A stretch of 60,891 nt of DNA from Deltaproteobacteria bacterium (GTDB lineage Bacteria; Desulfobacterota; SM23-61), in the NCBI GenBank assembly GCA_016875165.1, contig VGSF01000019.1:1-60891 (forward strand), in the 5' to 3' direction. A program made the position numbers and the translations under genes. Positions 7,681-16,834 of this stretch are shown here, piece after piece (the first letter of the stretch is position 1; the number at the start of each line of letters is the position of its first letter). The notes beneath the pieces are model-generated. The model was not told the DNA's origin. It searched no databases and saw only the letters and a program-made list of their open reading frames with translations.

Positions 7681-9855
7681 ATGATCCGCCTCAACGACAT
7701 TTTAGAAAAAATGCACCGCTATCTTCCCGAAGCTGATCTGGGCTTGATCGAAAAGGCCTACGTCTTTTCAGCCAAAGTCCACCAGGGGCAAGTCCGCCTT
7801 TCCGGCGAGCCCTACCTCTTCCATCCCTTAGCCGTAGGAGCCATTCTGGCTGACATGAAAATGGACATCTCCACCGTTGCTTCGGGGCTTCTTCATGATA
7901 CCGTTGAAGATACTCACGCTACTTTCGACGAGGTCAAAGAGACTTTCGGCCCTGAGATCGCCAACCTGGTGGACGGCCTGACCAAAATCAGCAAGATAAC
8001 CCTGGCCACCCGAGAAGAGCAGCAGGCCGAAAATTTCCGGAAAATGCTCCTGGCCATGGCCAAAGACATCCGCATTGTCCTCATCAAACTGGCCGACCGC
8101 CTTCATAACATGCGCACCCTGGAATATCTTTCCCCGAACAATCAGGTTAAAATCGCCCAGGAAACTCTGGATATTTATGCTCCCTTAGCCAACCGCCTGG
8201 GCATCGATCGCATCAAGACTGAACTCGAAGACCTCTCCTTCCGTTACCTCCATTCTGAAGAATACCAAAAACTGGCGCGGGAAGTGGCCTGGAAAAAAGA
8301 AGAACGGGAAAAATACATCCAGGAGGTTAGCTCCATCATCGCGGAGAAACTTTCTTCCTACGGCCTTATGGGAAAAGTTAGCGGCCGGCCCAAGCATTTT
8401 TACAGTATCTACCGCAAGATGAAAGCTCAGAACCTGGAATTCGAGCAGGTCTATGATGTAATTGCTTTCCGCATAATCCTGGACACCGTCAAGGACTGCT
8501 ACGAAGCGCTGGGTATCATCCATTCGTTGTGGAAACCCGTGCCTGGCCGTTTCAAGGATTACATCGCCATGCCCAAAACCAACGGCTACCAATCGTTACA
8601 CACCACGGTCATCGGCCCATACGGGGAACGGGTGGAAATCCAGATTCGCACGGAAGAGATGAATCGCACGGCGGAAGAGGGCATTGCCGCTCACTGGCAG
8701 TACAAAGAAGGCAAGGGAATCGCCCCGAAGGATAGCAAACAGTTCGCCTGGGTTCGCCAGCTTTTGGAGTGGCAGCAGGATTTGCGCGACCCCAGGGAAT
8801 TCCTGGAGACGGTGAAGATTGATCTCTTCCCCGACGAAGTCTATGTCTTTACCCCCAAGGGCGATGTAAAACAATTCCCCGTCGGCTCCACCCCCGTGGA
8901 CTTTGCTTACAGCGTCCATACTCAAATCGGCAACCAGTGTGTGGGAGCGAAAGTCAACGGAAAGATCGTTCCCCTGCGTTACCAGCTTAAAAATGGCGAC
9001 ATCGTCGAAATCGTCACCGCGGCCAGCCATCAACCCAGTAAAGACTGGCTGAAGTTCGTCAAAACTTCCCGGGCCCGCACCAAAATCCGCCAATGGATCA
9101 AAGCCCAGGCCCGGGAACGCTCTGTGGATTTAGGCAGTGAGATTTGTGAGCGGGAGTTTAAAAAGTATCACCTGGACTTTGCCAAAATAATCAAGTCTGA
9201 CGAAATGAAGAAGATCATCAGCGATCTATCATTCCAGACCCTCGACGATTTGATGGCCGAAGTAGGTTATGGAAACGTCTCAGCCAACCAGATTATTGGG
9301 AAACTCCTCCCCCCTGGAAAACTTGAAAAAGGAAAGCAGGAGGAATCACGCCTTAAGCGCCTGGCCCAGAAAATTCGCCGGGAACCCAGCGGCATCCAGG
9401 TCCGGGGGATCCAGGATATGATGGTGCGCTTCGGGAAATGCTGCAACCCCCTGCCCGGAGATGCGATTTCCGGTTATATTACCCGCGGCCGGGGGGTGAC
9501 CGTTCATACCGCTGACTGCCCGAACATCCTGAGCAGCGAGCCCCAGCGATTGATCCCGGTTTCCTGGAACCTTACGGAAAAAGCGGTCCATGCCGTACGT
9601 GTGCGGGTGGTCTGCAACGATAAAAAGGGGCTGCTTGCCGATATCAGCTCGGCGTTAGCCTCCTCAGAAGTGAACATCATCCGGGCGGACGTATCCACTA
9701 CGGAAGACAAGAAGGCCATCTGCAATTTTGCGCTGGAAGTAAACGACCTCAAGCATTTGCAAAACGCCTTTCGGGCGCTGACCAAACTCAAAAATGTCTT
9801 GAAAGTGGAGCGTCTGCGGGGCTTACCCACAACGGAGAAAGAAGAGCAGATCTGA
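7681..9855 (+). CDS. spoT: Bifunctional (p)ppGpp synthetase/hydrolase
   Basis: A 724-residue Rel/SpoT-family stringent-response enzyme that makes and degrades (p)ppGpp. The N-terminal HD hydrolase is intact (H72-D73 in LLHDTVEDT). The synthetase domain contains RPKHFYSIYRKM, FRIILDTVKDCY and the NGYQSLHTT loop. TGS (about 390-450) and a C-terminal ACT domain (about 650-720) follow. The intact HD motif argues for hydrolase activity, so it is Rel/SpoT type rather than a synthetase-only RelA. The start ATG at 7681 has only a weak ribosome site, and its leader is made largely of repeats. Confidence 0.95.
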   Translation: MIRLNDILEKMHRYLPEADLGLIEKAYVFSAKVHQGQVRLSGEPYLFHPLAVGAILADMKMDISTVASGLLHDTVEDTHATFDEVKETFGPEIANLVDGLTKISKITLATREEQQAENFRKMLLAMAKDIRIVLIKLADRLHNMRTLEYLSPNNQVKIAQETLDIYAPLANRLGIDRIKTELEDLSFRYLHSEEYQKLAREVAWKKEEREKYIQEVSSIIAEKLSSYGLMGKVSGRPKHFYSIYRKMKAQNLEFEQVYDVIAFRIILDTVKDCYEALGIIHSLWKPVPGRFKDYIAMPKTNGYQSLHTTVIGPYGERVEIQIRTEEMNRTAEEGIAAHWQYKEGKGIAPKDSKQFAWVRQLLEWQQDLRDPREFLETVKIDLFPDEVYVFTPKGDVKQFPVGSTPVDFAYSVHTQIGNQCVGAKVNGKIVPLRYQLKNGDIVEIVTAASHQPSKDWLKFVKTSRARTKIRQWIKAQARERSVDLGSEICEREFKKYHLDFAKIIKSDEMKKIISDLSFQTLDDLMAEVGYGNVSANQIIGKLLPPGKLEKGKQEESRLKRLAQKIRREPSGIQVRGIQDMMVRFGKCCNPLPGDAISGYITRGRGVTVHTADCPNILSSEPQRLIPVSWNLTEKAVHAVRVRVVCNDKKGLLADISSALASSEVNIIRADVSTTEDKKAICNFALEVNDLKHLQNAFRALTKLKNVLKVERLRGLPTTEKEEQI

Positions 9856-9897
9856 AGTATAAGGACAGGTTGCGGGTGGCGAGTTCCGGGTTTTTAA

Positions 9898-10089
9898 TTA
9901 AACAGCTTTAACCACCAAACCCGACCGCAGGCAGCGCGTGCAAACTCTTATCCGGCGAGGCGTTCCGTTCTGGATGGCGTGAACTCGCTGTAGATTGGGG
10001 TACCAGCGGCGTTTGGTCCGGTTGTTAGCATGGCTCACGCTATGCCCCACCTGGGGTCCTTTAAAGCATATCTCACACGACCGACCCAT
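9898..10089 (-). CDS. rpmB: 50S ribosomal protein L28
   Basis: L28, 63 residues, a basic protein of the large ribosomal subunit. The start at 10089 is set by a GGAGG six bases upstream; the open frame runs 36 bp further but has no family similarity there. Two Cys pairs, C-E-I-C near the N-terminus and C-T-R-C near the C-terminus, make this the zinc-ribbon (C+) form. The gene converges on spoT with a 42-bp gap. A hairpin with a T-rich tail lies in its leader. Confidence 0.95.
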   Translation of the reverse strand: MGRSCEICFKGPQVGHSVSHANNRTKRRWYPNLQRVHAIQNGTPRRIRVCTRCLRSGLVVKAV

Positions 10090-10116
10090 CGATTTCCTCC
10101 GAATAAAAAATAAACA

Positions 10117-10145
10117 GCAGGGCATTTTCCCTGCTTGTTTTTTTT
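10117..10145 (+). terminator. Hairpin with T-tract (terminator or rpmB leader element)
   Basis: Perfect 6-bp stem GCAGGG/CCCTGC with a 6-base loop. On the plus strand it is followed by TTGTTTTTTTT, the layout of an intrinsic terminator. On the minus strand the same hairpin is followed by TGTTTATTTTTTATT in the rpmB leader, about 28 bases before the start codon. It could stop read-through from spoT, act as an rpmB attenuator, or both. Confidence 0.55.
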
Positions 10146-10183
10146 ATACCACGATGAATGAAATATGACAAGGAATTTATTCA

Positions 10184-10347
10184 GGGTCGTCTCCAAATTA
10201 GTTGAGGGCCAAAGAGCTGGCATATTTAAAATGGGCAGTGATTTCAGGGGACCGAAAGGAAAGTCAGCTTGCTTGCAATCTGCCTTTCCTTCCTGGCCCT
10301 TGGCAGGCTTTCCTGAAAAATATGATCAACTAATTTGGAGATGAACC
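10184..10347. repeat. Family G inverted-repeat element
   Basis: A ~164 bp element whose ends TCTCCAAATTAGTTGA and TCAACTAATTTGGAGA are exact complements over 16 bp, with further weaker matches outside. The interior has an additional GGAAAG/CTTTCC style arm pair. I see no ORF and no clear target duplication. It is the only copy in the window and separates rpmB from the DUF523 gene. Confidence 0.65.
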
Positions 10348-10348
10348 T

Positions 10349-10819
10349 CTATCTATTCTTATCCATTATTATTGGCTCACCCGTCTCGGAGACCACCTCC
10401 AGCCCGCTTTCCGAAAGAAGAGCTGCTGTTACTCCCACCCCTTTTACCAGGCTTTCTTGCCGGTAGATGGACTGGCATCCGCAGGATGGGCTTTTGTCTT
10501 TGAGAATGGCCTTCTTGGCCTTGGCCATCTGGGCAATGCCCAACGTTTCTTTAGCCCCCTGCAAGAAGGAGGCGGTGACGTCTTCTCCCATTTTGTTGAT
10601 TACTCTAACTGAGCCCTGGCAAACATCCCGTCCATCACCCTTTTCGATGTGCGCGCGGCTCCTCGGTGTAGGAAGGCCTCCCAATTGTTCGGGACAAACC
10701 GGGATGAAATGGCGATTGAAGAGTTCATCGAAAACTTCCGGGCAATAGGCATGCCCCCCATCATGCCGGCAGTTGACACCCAAAAGACAGGCGCTGACCA
10801 GAATGACGCCGTATTTCAT
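10349..10819 (-). CDS. DUF523 family protein
   Basis: A 156-residue cytoplasmic protein of the DUF523 (YbbK-like) family, function unknown. The hallmark motifs are present: SACLLGVNCRHDGG near the N-terminus, CPEQLGGLPTPR at about 42-53, and LKDKSPSCG at about 107-115. The conserved Cys suggest metal or cluster binding, which is inference. Its start overlaps the end of purN by 4 bp (ATGA), so it is translationally coupled to purN and is the last gene of the purM-purN-DUF523 operon. Confidence 0.8.
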   Translation of the reverse strand: MKYGVILVSACLLGVNCRHDGGHAYCPEVFDELFNRHFIPVCPEQLGGLPTPRSRAHIEKGDGRDVCQGSVRVINKMGEDVTASFLQGAKETLGIAQMAKAKKAILKDKSPSCGCQSIYRQESLVKGVGVTAALLSESGLEVVSETGEPIIMDKNR

Positions 10820-11478
10820 CGTTCGAAAATCCCCGCCGGCGGGTTGATCATAAACGAGTCCGGAAACATGGGAATACCCTTGGCTAGAACACGGCGCCCC
10901 TGGACTTCCAAACGTCCTTCGGCATAAAGCTGGATGGCCTGAGAATAAACCTTATGCTCCTGCCTAAGAATTCGGGCGCTTAACGCCTCAGCCGTGTCAT
11001 CGTCGTAGACCGGCACTACAGCCTGGATGATGATGGGGCCCGTGTCTGTTCCTTCATCCACAAAGTGCACCGTGCAACCGGCAAACTTCACCCCGTAATC
11101 CACTTCCGCCTGCCACACATGCGTCCCCGGAAAAGCCGGAAGCAAAGCCGGGTGAATGTTCATCACCCGCATGGGGAAAGCCCTGAGAAGCACAGGAGTA
11201 ACGATGCGCATGAACCCGGCCAGGATGACCAGCTCCACTTCGTGCGCCTTTAAAATTTCCACCAGCTTTTGATCAAAGTCCTCCCGGGTTTTATATTCTT
11301 TATGACGGACGACCATGAATGGAAGACCATGCTTCTTAGCCCGCTCCAGGGCATACACATCTGCGAGATTGCTAATAATGATTTTTATCCGGGCATCCAC
11401 CCGCCCCGCTTCAATGTTGTCAATAATCGCTTGCAGATTCGAACCGCTCCCCGAAACCAGAACACCCAGGTTAACCAT
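10816..11478 (-). CDS. purN: Phosphoribosylglycinamide formyltransferase
   Basis: PurN transfers a formyl group from 10-formyl-THF to GAR, step three of purine synthesis. Visible motifs are VSGSGSNLQ (phosphate loop), the catalytic stretch NIHPALLPAFPG, and VHFVDEGTDTGPII. The start at 11478 (ATG) is preferred because GGAGA lies five bases upstream. A GTG at 11490 overlapping the purM stop would add four residues. The C-terminal ~25 residues after LAKG are variable. It sits between purM and the DUF523 gene in one operon. Confidence 0.93.
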   Translation of the reverse strand: MVNLGVLVSGSGSNLQAIIDNIEAGRVDARIKIIISNLADVYALERAKKHGLPFMVVRHKEYKTREDFDQKLVEILKAHEVELVILAGFMRIVTPVLLRAFPMRVMNIHPALLPAFPGTHVWQAEVDYGVKFAGCTVHFVDEGTDTGPIIIQAVVPVYDDDTAEALSARILRQEHKVYSQAIQLYAEGRLEVQGRRVLAKGIPMFPDSFMINPPAGIFER

Positions 11479-11486
11479 ATTTCTCC

Positions 11487-12518
11487 TCACTTATATTGAA
11501 TCGCCTTCTCTTTTGGTTTGGCTTTTACGATTTCTCCTATATGGTAAGCCTTTTCTTTTACGCTTTTAAGCCGGGAAATGATTCCTTCGCCTTCCTGCAA
11601 AGGGACCGCCAAAATCATCCCGATGCCGTTGTTAAAAGTGCGCAGCATCTCTTCTTCCTCTATATTTCCCCCTTCCTGGAGGATCCGGAAGATGGGATAT
11701 ACGGGCCAGGAACCCTTATGGATAACCGCTTTACATCCCTTAGGGATCACCCGCGGCAGATTGTCCGTAATCCCTCCGCCGGTGATATGAGCAATTCCGT
11801 GAATTTGGAAATCTTTTAGCAGATTGAGGATAGGCTTCACATAAATGCGCGTGGGCACAAGCAGCTCTTGGCCAACCGTGCGGGAAAGGCCTGGAACCTG
11901 GCTATCTGGCTTAAGCCGCATATATTCAAAGAACACTTTTCTCGCCAGAGAATACCCGTTACTATGCAGTCCGCTGGACCCGATGCCTATGAGTTGATCT
12001 CCGGCCTGGATGGCCGAACCGTCGATTATTTTATTCCTCTCCACCACCCCTACCGTAAACCCAGCCAGGTCATACTCTCTTTCTTTATAAAAAGAGGGCA
12101 TCTCCGCCGTCTCCCCTCCGATCAAAGCGCACCCCGCTTCTTTACACCCCTTAGCCACCCCTTTGATAATCTGGGTAGAAACTTTCAAGGAGAGTTTGCC
12201 GAAAGCCAGATAATCCAAAAGGAAAAGGGGTTCCGCCCCCTGGACGACAATGTCATTGACGCACATGGCCACCAAATCTATGCCTACCGTGTCGTGCTTT
12301 CCCAGCATAAAAGCCACTTTCAATTTGGTGCCGACTCCGTCCGTGGAGGAGACCAAAACAGGATCTTTATATTTTTTTGCCGGGAAGGAAAAAAGACCCC
12401 CAAACCCGCCGATGTCCGTGATCACCTCTGGACGAAAAGTCTTCCGGACCATCGGCCGGATTAAATCGACAAACTTGTTCCCGGCATCGATGTCCACTCC
12501 GGCGCTTTTATAAGTCAT
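11487..12518 (-). CDS. purM: Phosphoribosylformylglycinamidine cyclo-ligase
   Basis: AIR synthetase, which closes the imidazole ring of FGAM to AIR with ATP. Motifs are the N-terminal TYKSAGVDID, VSSTDGVGTKLK, MCVNDIVVQGAEPLFLLDY, and the GGETAEMP substrate loop, with HITGGGITDNLPRV towards the C-terminus. The ATG at 12518 gives the canonical N-terminus. A TTG at 12530 sits closer to a better GGAAGG site and would add four residues. First gene of the purM-purN-DUF523 operon, divergent from recG. Confidence 0.94.
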   Translation of the reverse strand: MTYKSAGVDIDAGNKFVDLIRPMVRKTFRPEVITDIGGFGGLFSFPAKKYKDPVLVSSTDGVGTKLKVAFMLGKHDTVGIDLVAMCVNDIVVQGAEPLFLLDYLAFGKLSLKVSTQIIKGVAKGCKEAGCALIGGETAEMPSFYKEREYDLAGFTVGVVERNKIIDGSAIQAGDQLIGIGSSGLHSNGYSLARKVFFEYMRLKPDSQVPGLSRTVGQELLVPTRIYVKPILNLLKDFQIHGIAHITGGGITDNLPRVIPKGCKAVIHKGSWPVYPIFRILQEGGNIEEEEMLRTFNNGIGMILAVPLQEGEGIISRLKSVKEKAYHIGEIVKAKPKEKAIQYK

Positions 12519-12621
12519 CTTGCCTTTCAAATCCTTCCCCTTTCTTTTTCATATTATTGCGGGAAATGCTAGCTAATCCATATCAAAAAGGAACATTTTT
12601 GTCAATTTTATCTTGCTGTTA

Positions 12622-12651
12622 TTGACTTTGGGAAGTAATTCGCAGTATAAG
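12622..12651 (+). promoter_or_regulatory. Candidate sigma-70 promoter for recG
   Basis: TTGACT at 12622-12627 and TATAAG at 12646-12651 are separated by 18 bp in the AT-rich gap between purM and recG, pointing towards recG. The match is judged by eye only. Confidence 0.4.
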
Positions 12652-12767
12652 GATTTTACAAAAATTAATGATGGTATCTGTTAATAAGGCAAACGATCGC
12701 CCTATATTCTACAACTTTTTCAATCCCGTGATGGGAATCACCATCCCTGGTAACCCAAAATTTTGGG

Positions 12768-15272
12768 ATGGAAGGATGGGAATCCTTGACGATGCCTTCA
12801 GAAGATTTACAACGGATTCTTGAAGCCATGGAAAAGCCCCTCCGGTTTGCTTCCGGGAACGATTATGCCAACCTGAAAAATCTGCGGGGCCTGGAACCCT
12901 ACGTGTCCGGGTGGCTGGAAAAGGCTTCCTCCCTTTCTCTGAGCCCGGCAAAAAAAGGGCTTCTCCAGAAATTGGGCCTGGCGGTTAAGGGCTTCGACCG
13001 CACGGACCTACCCGCCAAAAAAGCTCGGATCAGGGAATTCCAGATAATTTTCCAGGAACTTAAGGCCGAAGATACCCCTCCTCTGCTCCCCCCACCTATC
13101 ACTACTCTGGAGGAATTCCGGCAATCGCGCAAAGACCTGCAAACCCCCATCCAGTTTATCAAGGGCGTGGGACCGCGCCTCTCCGAAATCCTCAAGAAAA
13201 AAAACATCCGGACAGTGGAAGATGCCCTTTTCTTCCTCCCCCGGCTCTATGAAGACCGCAGGCAGATCAAATCCATCTCTGAGCTTAAGGTAGGCAAATT
13301 AGAAACGGTGATCGGCACGGTCCTTAGATCAGAGATGGGCATCCGCCACCGGCGCCGCACTTTTGAAATATTGCTCGGAGATGAAACGGGAACGCTCATA
13401 GCCAAATGGTTTAATTTCAACCCCCGCTATATGAAGGGACGGTTTCGCCAAGGAATGCGTTTGATTCTCTCCGGAGAGATCAAAACTTTTCAATTCCAGA
13501 AAGAGATGCACCATCCCGAGCTGGAGATCATCGAAGAAGAGGAAAAATCCACCCAGGATGGAACCTTAACCGGGAAAGAGGCTGTGGAAGATTCCCTGCA
13601 CTTCGGGCGCATCGTGCCTATCTACTCGGAGACTGAAGGCCTTTACCAGCGTCAGCGGCTGATCCGCCGCATTCTAAAAAGCGTAGTCGACCAATTTGCC
13701 TGCAGGGCTTTTAGCGGCATCCCGGAGGGGGTTTGCCAGCGACAGGGGCTTATCCCTCTTGCCGAGGCATTCCGCAGGGGGCATTTCCCCGGCCCGGATG
13801 AAGACATCGCTCTACTTCTGGAAAGAAAATCTCCCGCTCACCGCCGGCTGATCTTCGACGAATTTTTCTTCTTGGAATTAGGCCTGGCTTTACGCCGCAG
13901 CGGGACCATGATGGAAAAGGGTGTCGCCTTTCCGATAACCCACTATTACACAAAACAACTCCGGGGCCTCCTTCCTTTTGCGCTCACTTCGGCCCAGGAA
14001 CGAGTCCTTACCGAAATCGAAGCGGACATGCGCCGGCCTCACCCCATGAATCGTCTTCTTCAGGGAGATGTGGGTAGCGGTAAAACTGTCGTGGCCATGA
14101 TGGCCGGGCTCTTGGCTATCGAAGGCGGTTATCAGGCGGCTATCATGGCCCCTACAGAGATTCTGGCCGAGCAGCATTTTTTCAATGTCCGCCCCCTGGC
14201 CGAAGCGCTCGGCCTTAGGGCCGCCCTCCTCGCCAGCAGCCTGAAGAAATCCCCAAAAGAAACGCTCGGCCAGGAGATCCGAGCGGGAAAAATTCACATC
14301 ATTATTGGAACTCATGCTCTCATTCAAGAGGGAGTTGAGTTCCATAAACTGGGCCTGGCTGTCATCGATGAACAACACAAGTTTGGAGTAATTCAGCGCG
14401 CCACCCTGAAGAAAAAAGGATACAACCCCGATGTTTTGGTCATGACTGCCACGCCCATTCCGCGTACGCTGGCTATGACCCTTTACGGCGATCTGGAAGT
14501 TTCGGTTATTGACCAGCTTCCTCCAGGACGGGGAACCATCACTACCCGTGTCTTCAATGAAAAGGAACGTTTCCGCGTCTACCGCATCCTTCGGGAAGAG
14601 ATGACCAAGGGGAGGCAGACCTACGTTGTATACCCTCTGGTGGAAGAATCCGAGCGCCTGGACCTCAAAGACGCCACTCAGATGGCCAGTCAACTACAGC
14701 GGGACATCTTCCCGGAATTCAAGGTGGGGTTGATTCACGGCCGGATGAAGAGTGAGGAGAAAGAAGCGATCATGGCCGATTTTAAGGCCCGACGCATCCA
14801 TATCCTCGTTTCTACTATTGTCATCGAAGTGGGCATTGACGTGCCTAACGCTTCGGTCATGGTGATCGAGCACGCCGAACGGTTTGGCCTCTCCCAGCTT
14901 CACCAGCTTCGCGGGCGGGTGGGCCGGGGTAAAGACCCGTCTCAATGCCTTCTGGTGGCCAATTCCCGTGTAAGTGAAGATGCCGGGCGGCGCCTTAGGG
15001 TAATGGAGCAAACTACTGACGGATTCAAAATATCCGAAGAGGACCTGGCCATCCGCGGCCCCGGGGATCTACTCGGCACCCAGCAATCCGGACTTCCCGA
15101 ATTCCGGGTGGCCAATTTCCTGAAAGACTTCGACCTGCTCAACGAAGCCCGCAAGGAGGCTTTCGCCGTAATCACGGGGGATCCTCTTCTCTCCCTTCCG
15201 GAGCATATTTTGATGAGAGAAACCCTGAAGGAGCGCTGGAAAGGAAGGCTGGAGCTGGCTACGATAGGATAA
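12768..15272 (+). CDS. recG: ATP-dependent DNA helicase RecG
   Basis: An 834-residue RecG, the branch-migrating helicase that remodels stalled forks and Holliday junctions. An N-terminal extension of about 115 residues, common outside the gammaproteobacteria, precedes the wedge domain (IKGVGPRLSEIL at about 126-137, then an OB fold). The helicase motor has Walker A GDVGSGKT, the DEQHKFGV box, TATPIPRTLAMT and QLRGRVGRG. A second ATG at 12792 is a plausible alternative start; neither has a strong ribosome site. It is divergent from purM. Confidence 0.95.
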   Translation: MEGWESLTMPSEDLQRILEAMEKPLRFASGNDYANLKNLRGLEPYVSGWLEKASSLSLSPAKKGLLQKLGLAVKGFDRTDLPAKKARIREFQIIFQELKAEDTPPLLPPPITTLEEFRQSRKDLQTPIQFIKGVGPRLSEILKKKNIRTVEDALFFLPRLYEDRRQIKSISELKVGKLETVIGTVLRSEMGIRHRRRTFEILLGDETGTLIAKWFNFNPRYMKGRFRQGMRLILSGEIKTFQFQKEMHHPELEIIEEEEKSTQDGTLTGKEAVEDSLHFGRIVPIYSETEGLYQRQRLIRRILKSVVDQFACRAFSGIPEGVCQRQGLIPLAEAFRRGHFPGPDEDIALLLERKSPAHRRLIFDEFFFLELGLALRRSGTMMEKGVAFPITHYYTKQLRGLLPFALTSAQERVLTEIEADMRRPHPMNRLLQGDVGSGKTVVAMMAGLLAIEGGYQAAIMAPTEILAEQHFFNVRPLAEALGLRAALLASSLKKSPKETLGQEIRAGKIHIIIGTHALIQEGVEFHKLGLAVIDEQHKFGVIQRATLKKKGYNPDVLVMTATPIPRTLAMTLYGDLEVSVIDQLPPGRGTITTRVFNEKERFRVYRILREEMTKGRQTYVVYPLVEESERLDLKDATQMASQLQRDIFPEFKVGLIHGRMKSEEKEAIMADFKARRIHILVSTIVIEVGIDVPNASVMVIEHAERFGLSQLHQLRGRVGRGKDPSQCLLVANSRVSEDAGRRLRVMEQTTDGFKISEEDLAIRGPGDLLGTQQSGLPEFRVANFLKDFDLLNEARKEAFAVITGDPLLSLPEHILMRETLKERWKGRLELATIG

Positions 15273-15562
15273 AACAAGTTCGGAGTTTCCAGTTCACCCC
15301 CTCCCCTCTTCTCTTGACTCTTCCTTTAAAATTTTGTATATTCCATGCGAAATTCAGGCTTTTTGTTCCTACGCTGATTTTGGTTATATGAATACGGGAC
15401 GTAGTTTCTGAATTGACTTAACAAATGGTTCAGGCAGCCCATTCTGAATAATTACCTGATATCCAAAAGTATCTGTAAGTTTACTCAGAAATAACATCCC
15501 CTTCAGCGAGTTCAGGACGCGGAAGATTTCACCGGGGAAATCATGGCTATAACGTCTTCAGG
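15273..15562. other. Spacer between recG and decayed region
   Basis: About 290 bp after recG with no gene that I can recognise. It marks the left edge of a 2.5-kb segment holding remnants of mobile elements. Confidence 0.35.
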
Positions 15563-15811
15563 GTGGCGAATATATCGGAGCTCATCTCGGGTGGGAAGTC
15601 GGACAGCCCCGTAGTACCGGAGAAGTCGTCGAACAAGGTTCTGAAAGGGGCGGCGGAGGCGATGGAGGAAAGGGGGCTGGCCAAGGGGAATCCGCCCAAG
15701 GGTACCGCGCCCCGGACGCAGGGCCGGATCGGCTGGTCCAATGCGCTTGAGCGGGTACGCGAGGCAGCAAGGAGGGATAGGAAGCAGCGGTTCACCGCAC
15801 TCTTCCAGCAG
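15563..15811 (+). pseudogene. Group II intron reverse transcriptase, N-terminal fragment
   Basis: The frame encodes the typical N-terminus of a group II intron maturase/RT: a PEKSSNK segment, then RGLAKGN, APRTQGR, and ALERVREAARRDRKQRFTAL. After about 80 residues similarity stops abruptly at FQQYLY, just where the reverse-transcriptase fingers should begin. The frame stays open to 16033, but the later part does not resemble an RT. The polymerase, maturase and endonuclease domains are missing, so this is a dead fragment. Confidence 0.75.
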
Positions 15812-16090
15812 TATTTGTATGTCGGCAGCAATAATGATGTCATAAAGAAGAAAATTCAGGAAATCAAAGAACAAGAAATGAAGAGCGTGCCTAACAACAA
15901 AATCAACCCGACTGGGAATAGCCTCTGTGATTTTTTGCAAAGGCTGATGCCCCACCGGGTTATTTTGATCGTTCCTCACTTTCAACTCGTAACCCTCGGT
16001 TATCGAATCTTGTCCCCACCTGTGACTTGGTGAAGTCGAAACCGGCTATCCTGATTTATTCTTTCCTCTTCACCCGGTCAAAGGCATTTT

Positions 16091-16189
16091 CCGCCAAATA
16101 ACAAGCTGGAGCAATTGAAGCGCGACCGGATTGGGCAATGGAGCCTCCGCATCAACGATCAATGGCGGAGCGGGGTCGGACCAAGCTAA
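16091..16189 (+). pseudogene. HigB/RelE-type toxin C-terminal fragment
   Basis: A short frame reads PPNNKLEQLKRDRIGQWSLR followed by INDQWR, which matches the conserved core of HigB plasmid-killer toxins (P-P-G-N-R-L-E-x-L-K-x-D-R-x-G-Q-x-S-I-R-I-N-D-Q). The upstream half and the hydrophobic strand that should follow are missing, and it ends in a stop after ~33 residues. No HigA antitoxin gene follows. A decayed relic in the mobile segment. Confidence 0.65.
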
Positions 16190-16291
16190 GCATCGGAAAT
16201 GGAAGAAGAAAGTGTAGAAAAGTGGTCGTTTTGGGGCCTTAAAAGGCCATTTTTGCCATGGAAATTGACTTTTTAAGAAAATGGGTGTGAG

Positions 16292-16447
16292 ATGGCGAGG
16301 CCGAGTCGTCATTATATTCCGGGTAATGTCTGGCATATTACCCATTGATGCCCCAAGAAAGAATTTCACTAAAATTTGGCAGAGACCGGCGGCGTTGGAT
16401 CGAGTGGCTTTTCGAGGCGAGAAAGAAATATGGGATCAACATCGCTA
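16292..16447 (+). pseudogene. REP-associated tyrosine transposase (IS200-like) fragment
   Basis: From the ATG at 16292 the frame reads MARPSRHYIPGNVWHITH and then hits TGA. After further stops and a frame change the adjacent frame reads KFGRDRRRWIEWLFEARKKY before ending. Both pieces match the start of Y1/RAYT transposases, where this region is followed by the HUH motif. The catalytic HUH and Tyr segments are absent. It is a remnant with a stop, a frameshift and a truncation. Confidence 0.7.
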
Positions 16448-16459
16448 TGTAACAGGAGA

Positions 16460-16834
16460 TTACAAGGATTTGGCTGCTCTTTGCATTTTGCCATCCAAGG
16501 TAATCAATTCCCCATTCAGGTGGCGGGCAAGCCATAGATAGCTCGGATCATAGGTCGTGAGGCCGGCTTCAGCGGCCAGGTTCACAACCGCGCAATGGTC
16601 CACCTCGACGATTTCGATGGCCAGCTTTCCGGCCATCATAAAGGCCCTCAGAATCTGCTCTCGCTGCGCGGGATGGGCTTTGATCTTGCGCAAGCAAATG
16701 CTGGCCACTTCAAACCAGATGAGCGCCGGAGCCGCCATGGGCGAATCCCCCAGGATTCTGGCGATCACCTCGGCCTTTGGTTCGCCGAAAACCAGGGCTC
16801 CAAGGGCCGAAGCGTCAACGACTCGAACGGGCAT
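16460..16834 (-). CDS. PIN-domain ribonuclease toxin (VapC-like)
   Basis: A 124-residue PIN-domain protein, the toxin of a VapBC-type toxin-antitoxin pair. The acidic residues of the nuclease site are visible: D7 (VVDASALG), a Glu in WFEVAS, an Asp in TTYDPSYLWLA, and a terminal Asp in LITLDGKMQ. Length is normal and the frame is intact. Its start overlaps the upstream antitoxin by 20 bp, typical of coupled pairs. It is the only apparently intact gene set in the decayed segment, consistent with selection for retention. Confidence 0.88.
   Translation of the reverse strand: MPVRVVDASALGALVFGEPKAEVIARILGDSPMAAPALIWFEVASICLRKIKAHPAQREQILRAFMMAGKLAIEIVEVDHCAVVNLAAEAGLTTYDPSYLWLARHLNGELITLDGKMQRAAKSL

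Noticed and set aside
15812..16033. C-terminal half of the 156-codon ORF starting at 15563
   Set aside because: Only the first ~80 residues resemble an intron RT; the rest has no similarity to the family and is probably unrelated DNA read in frame.
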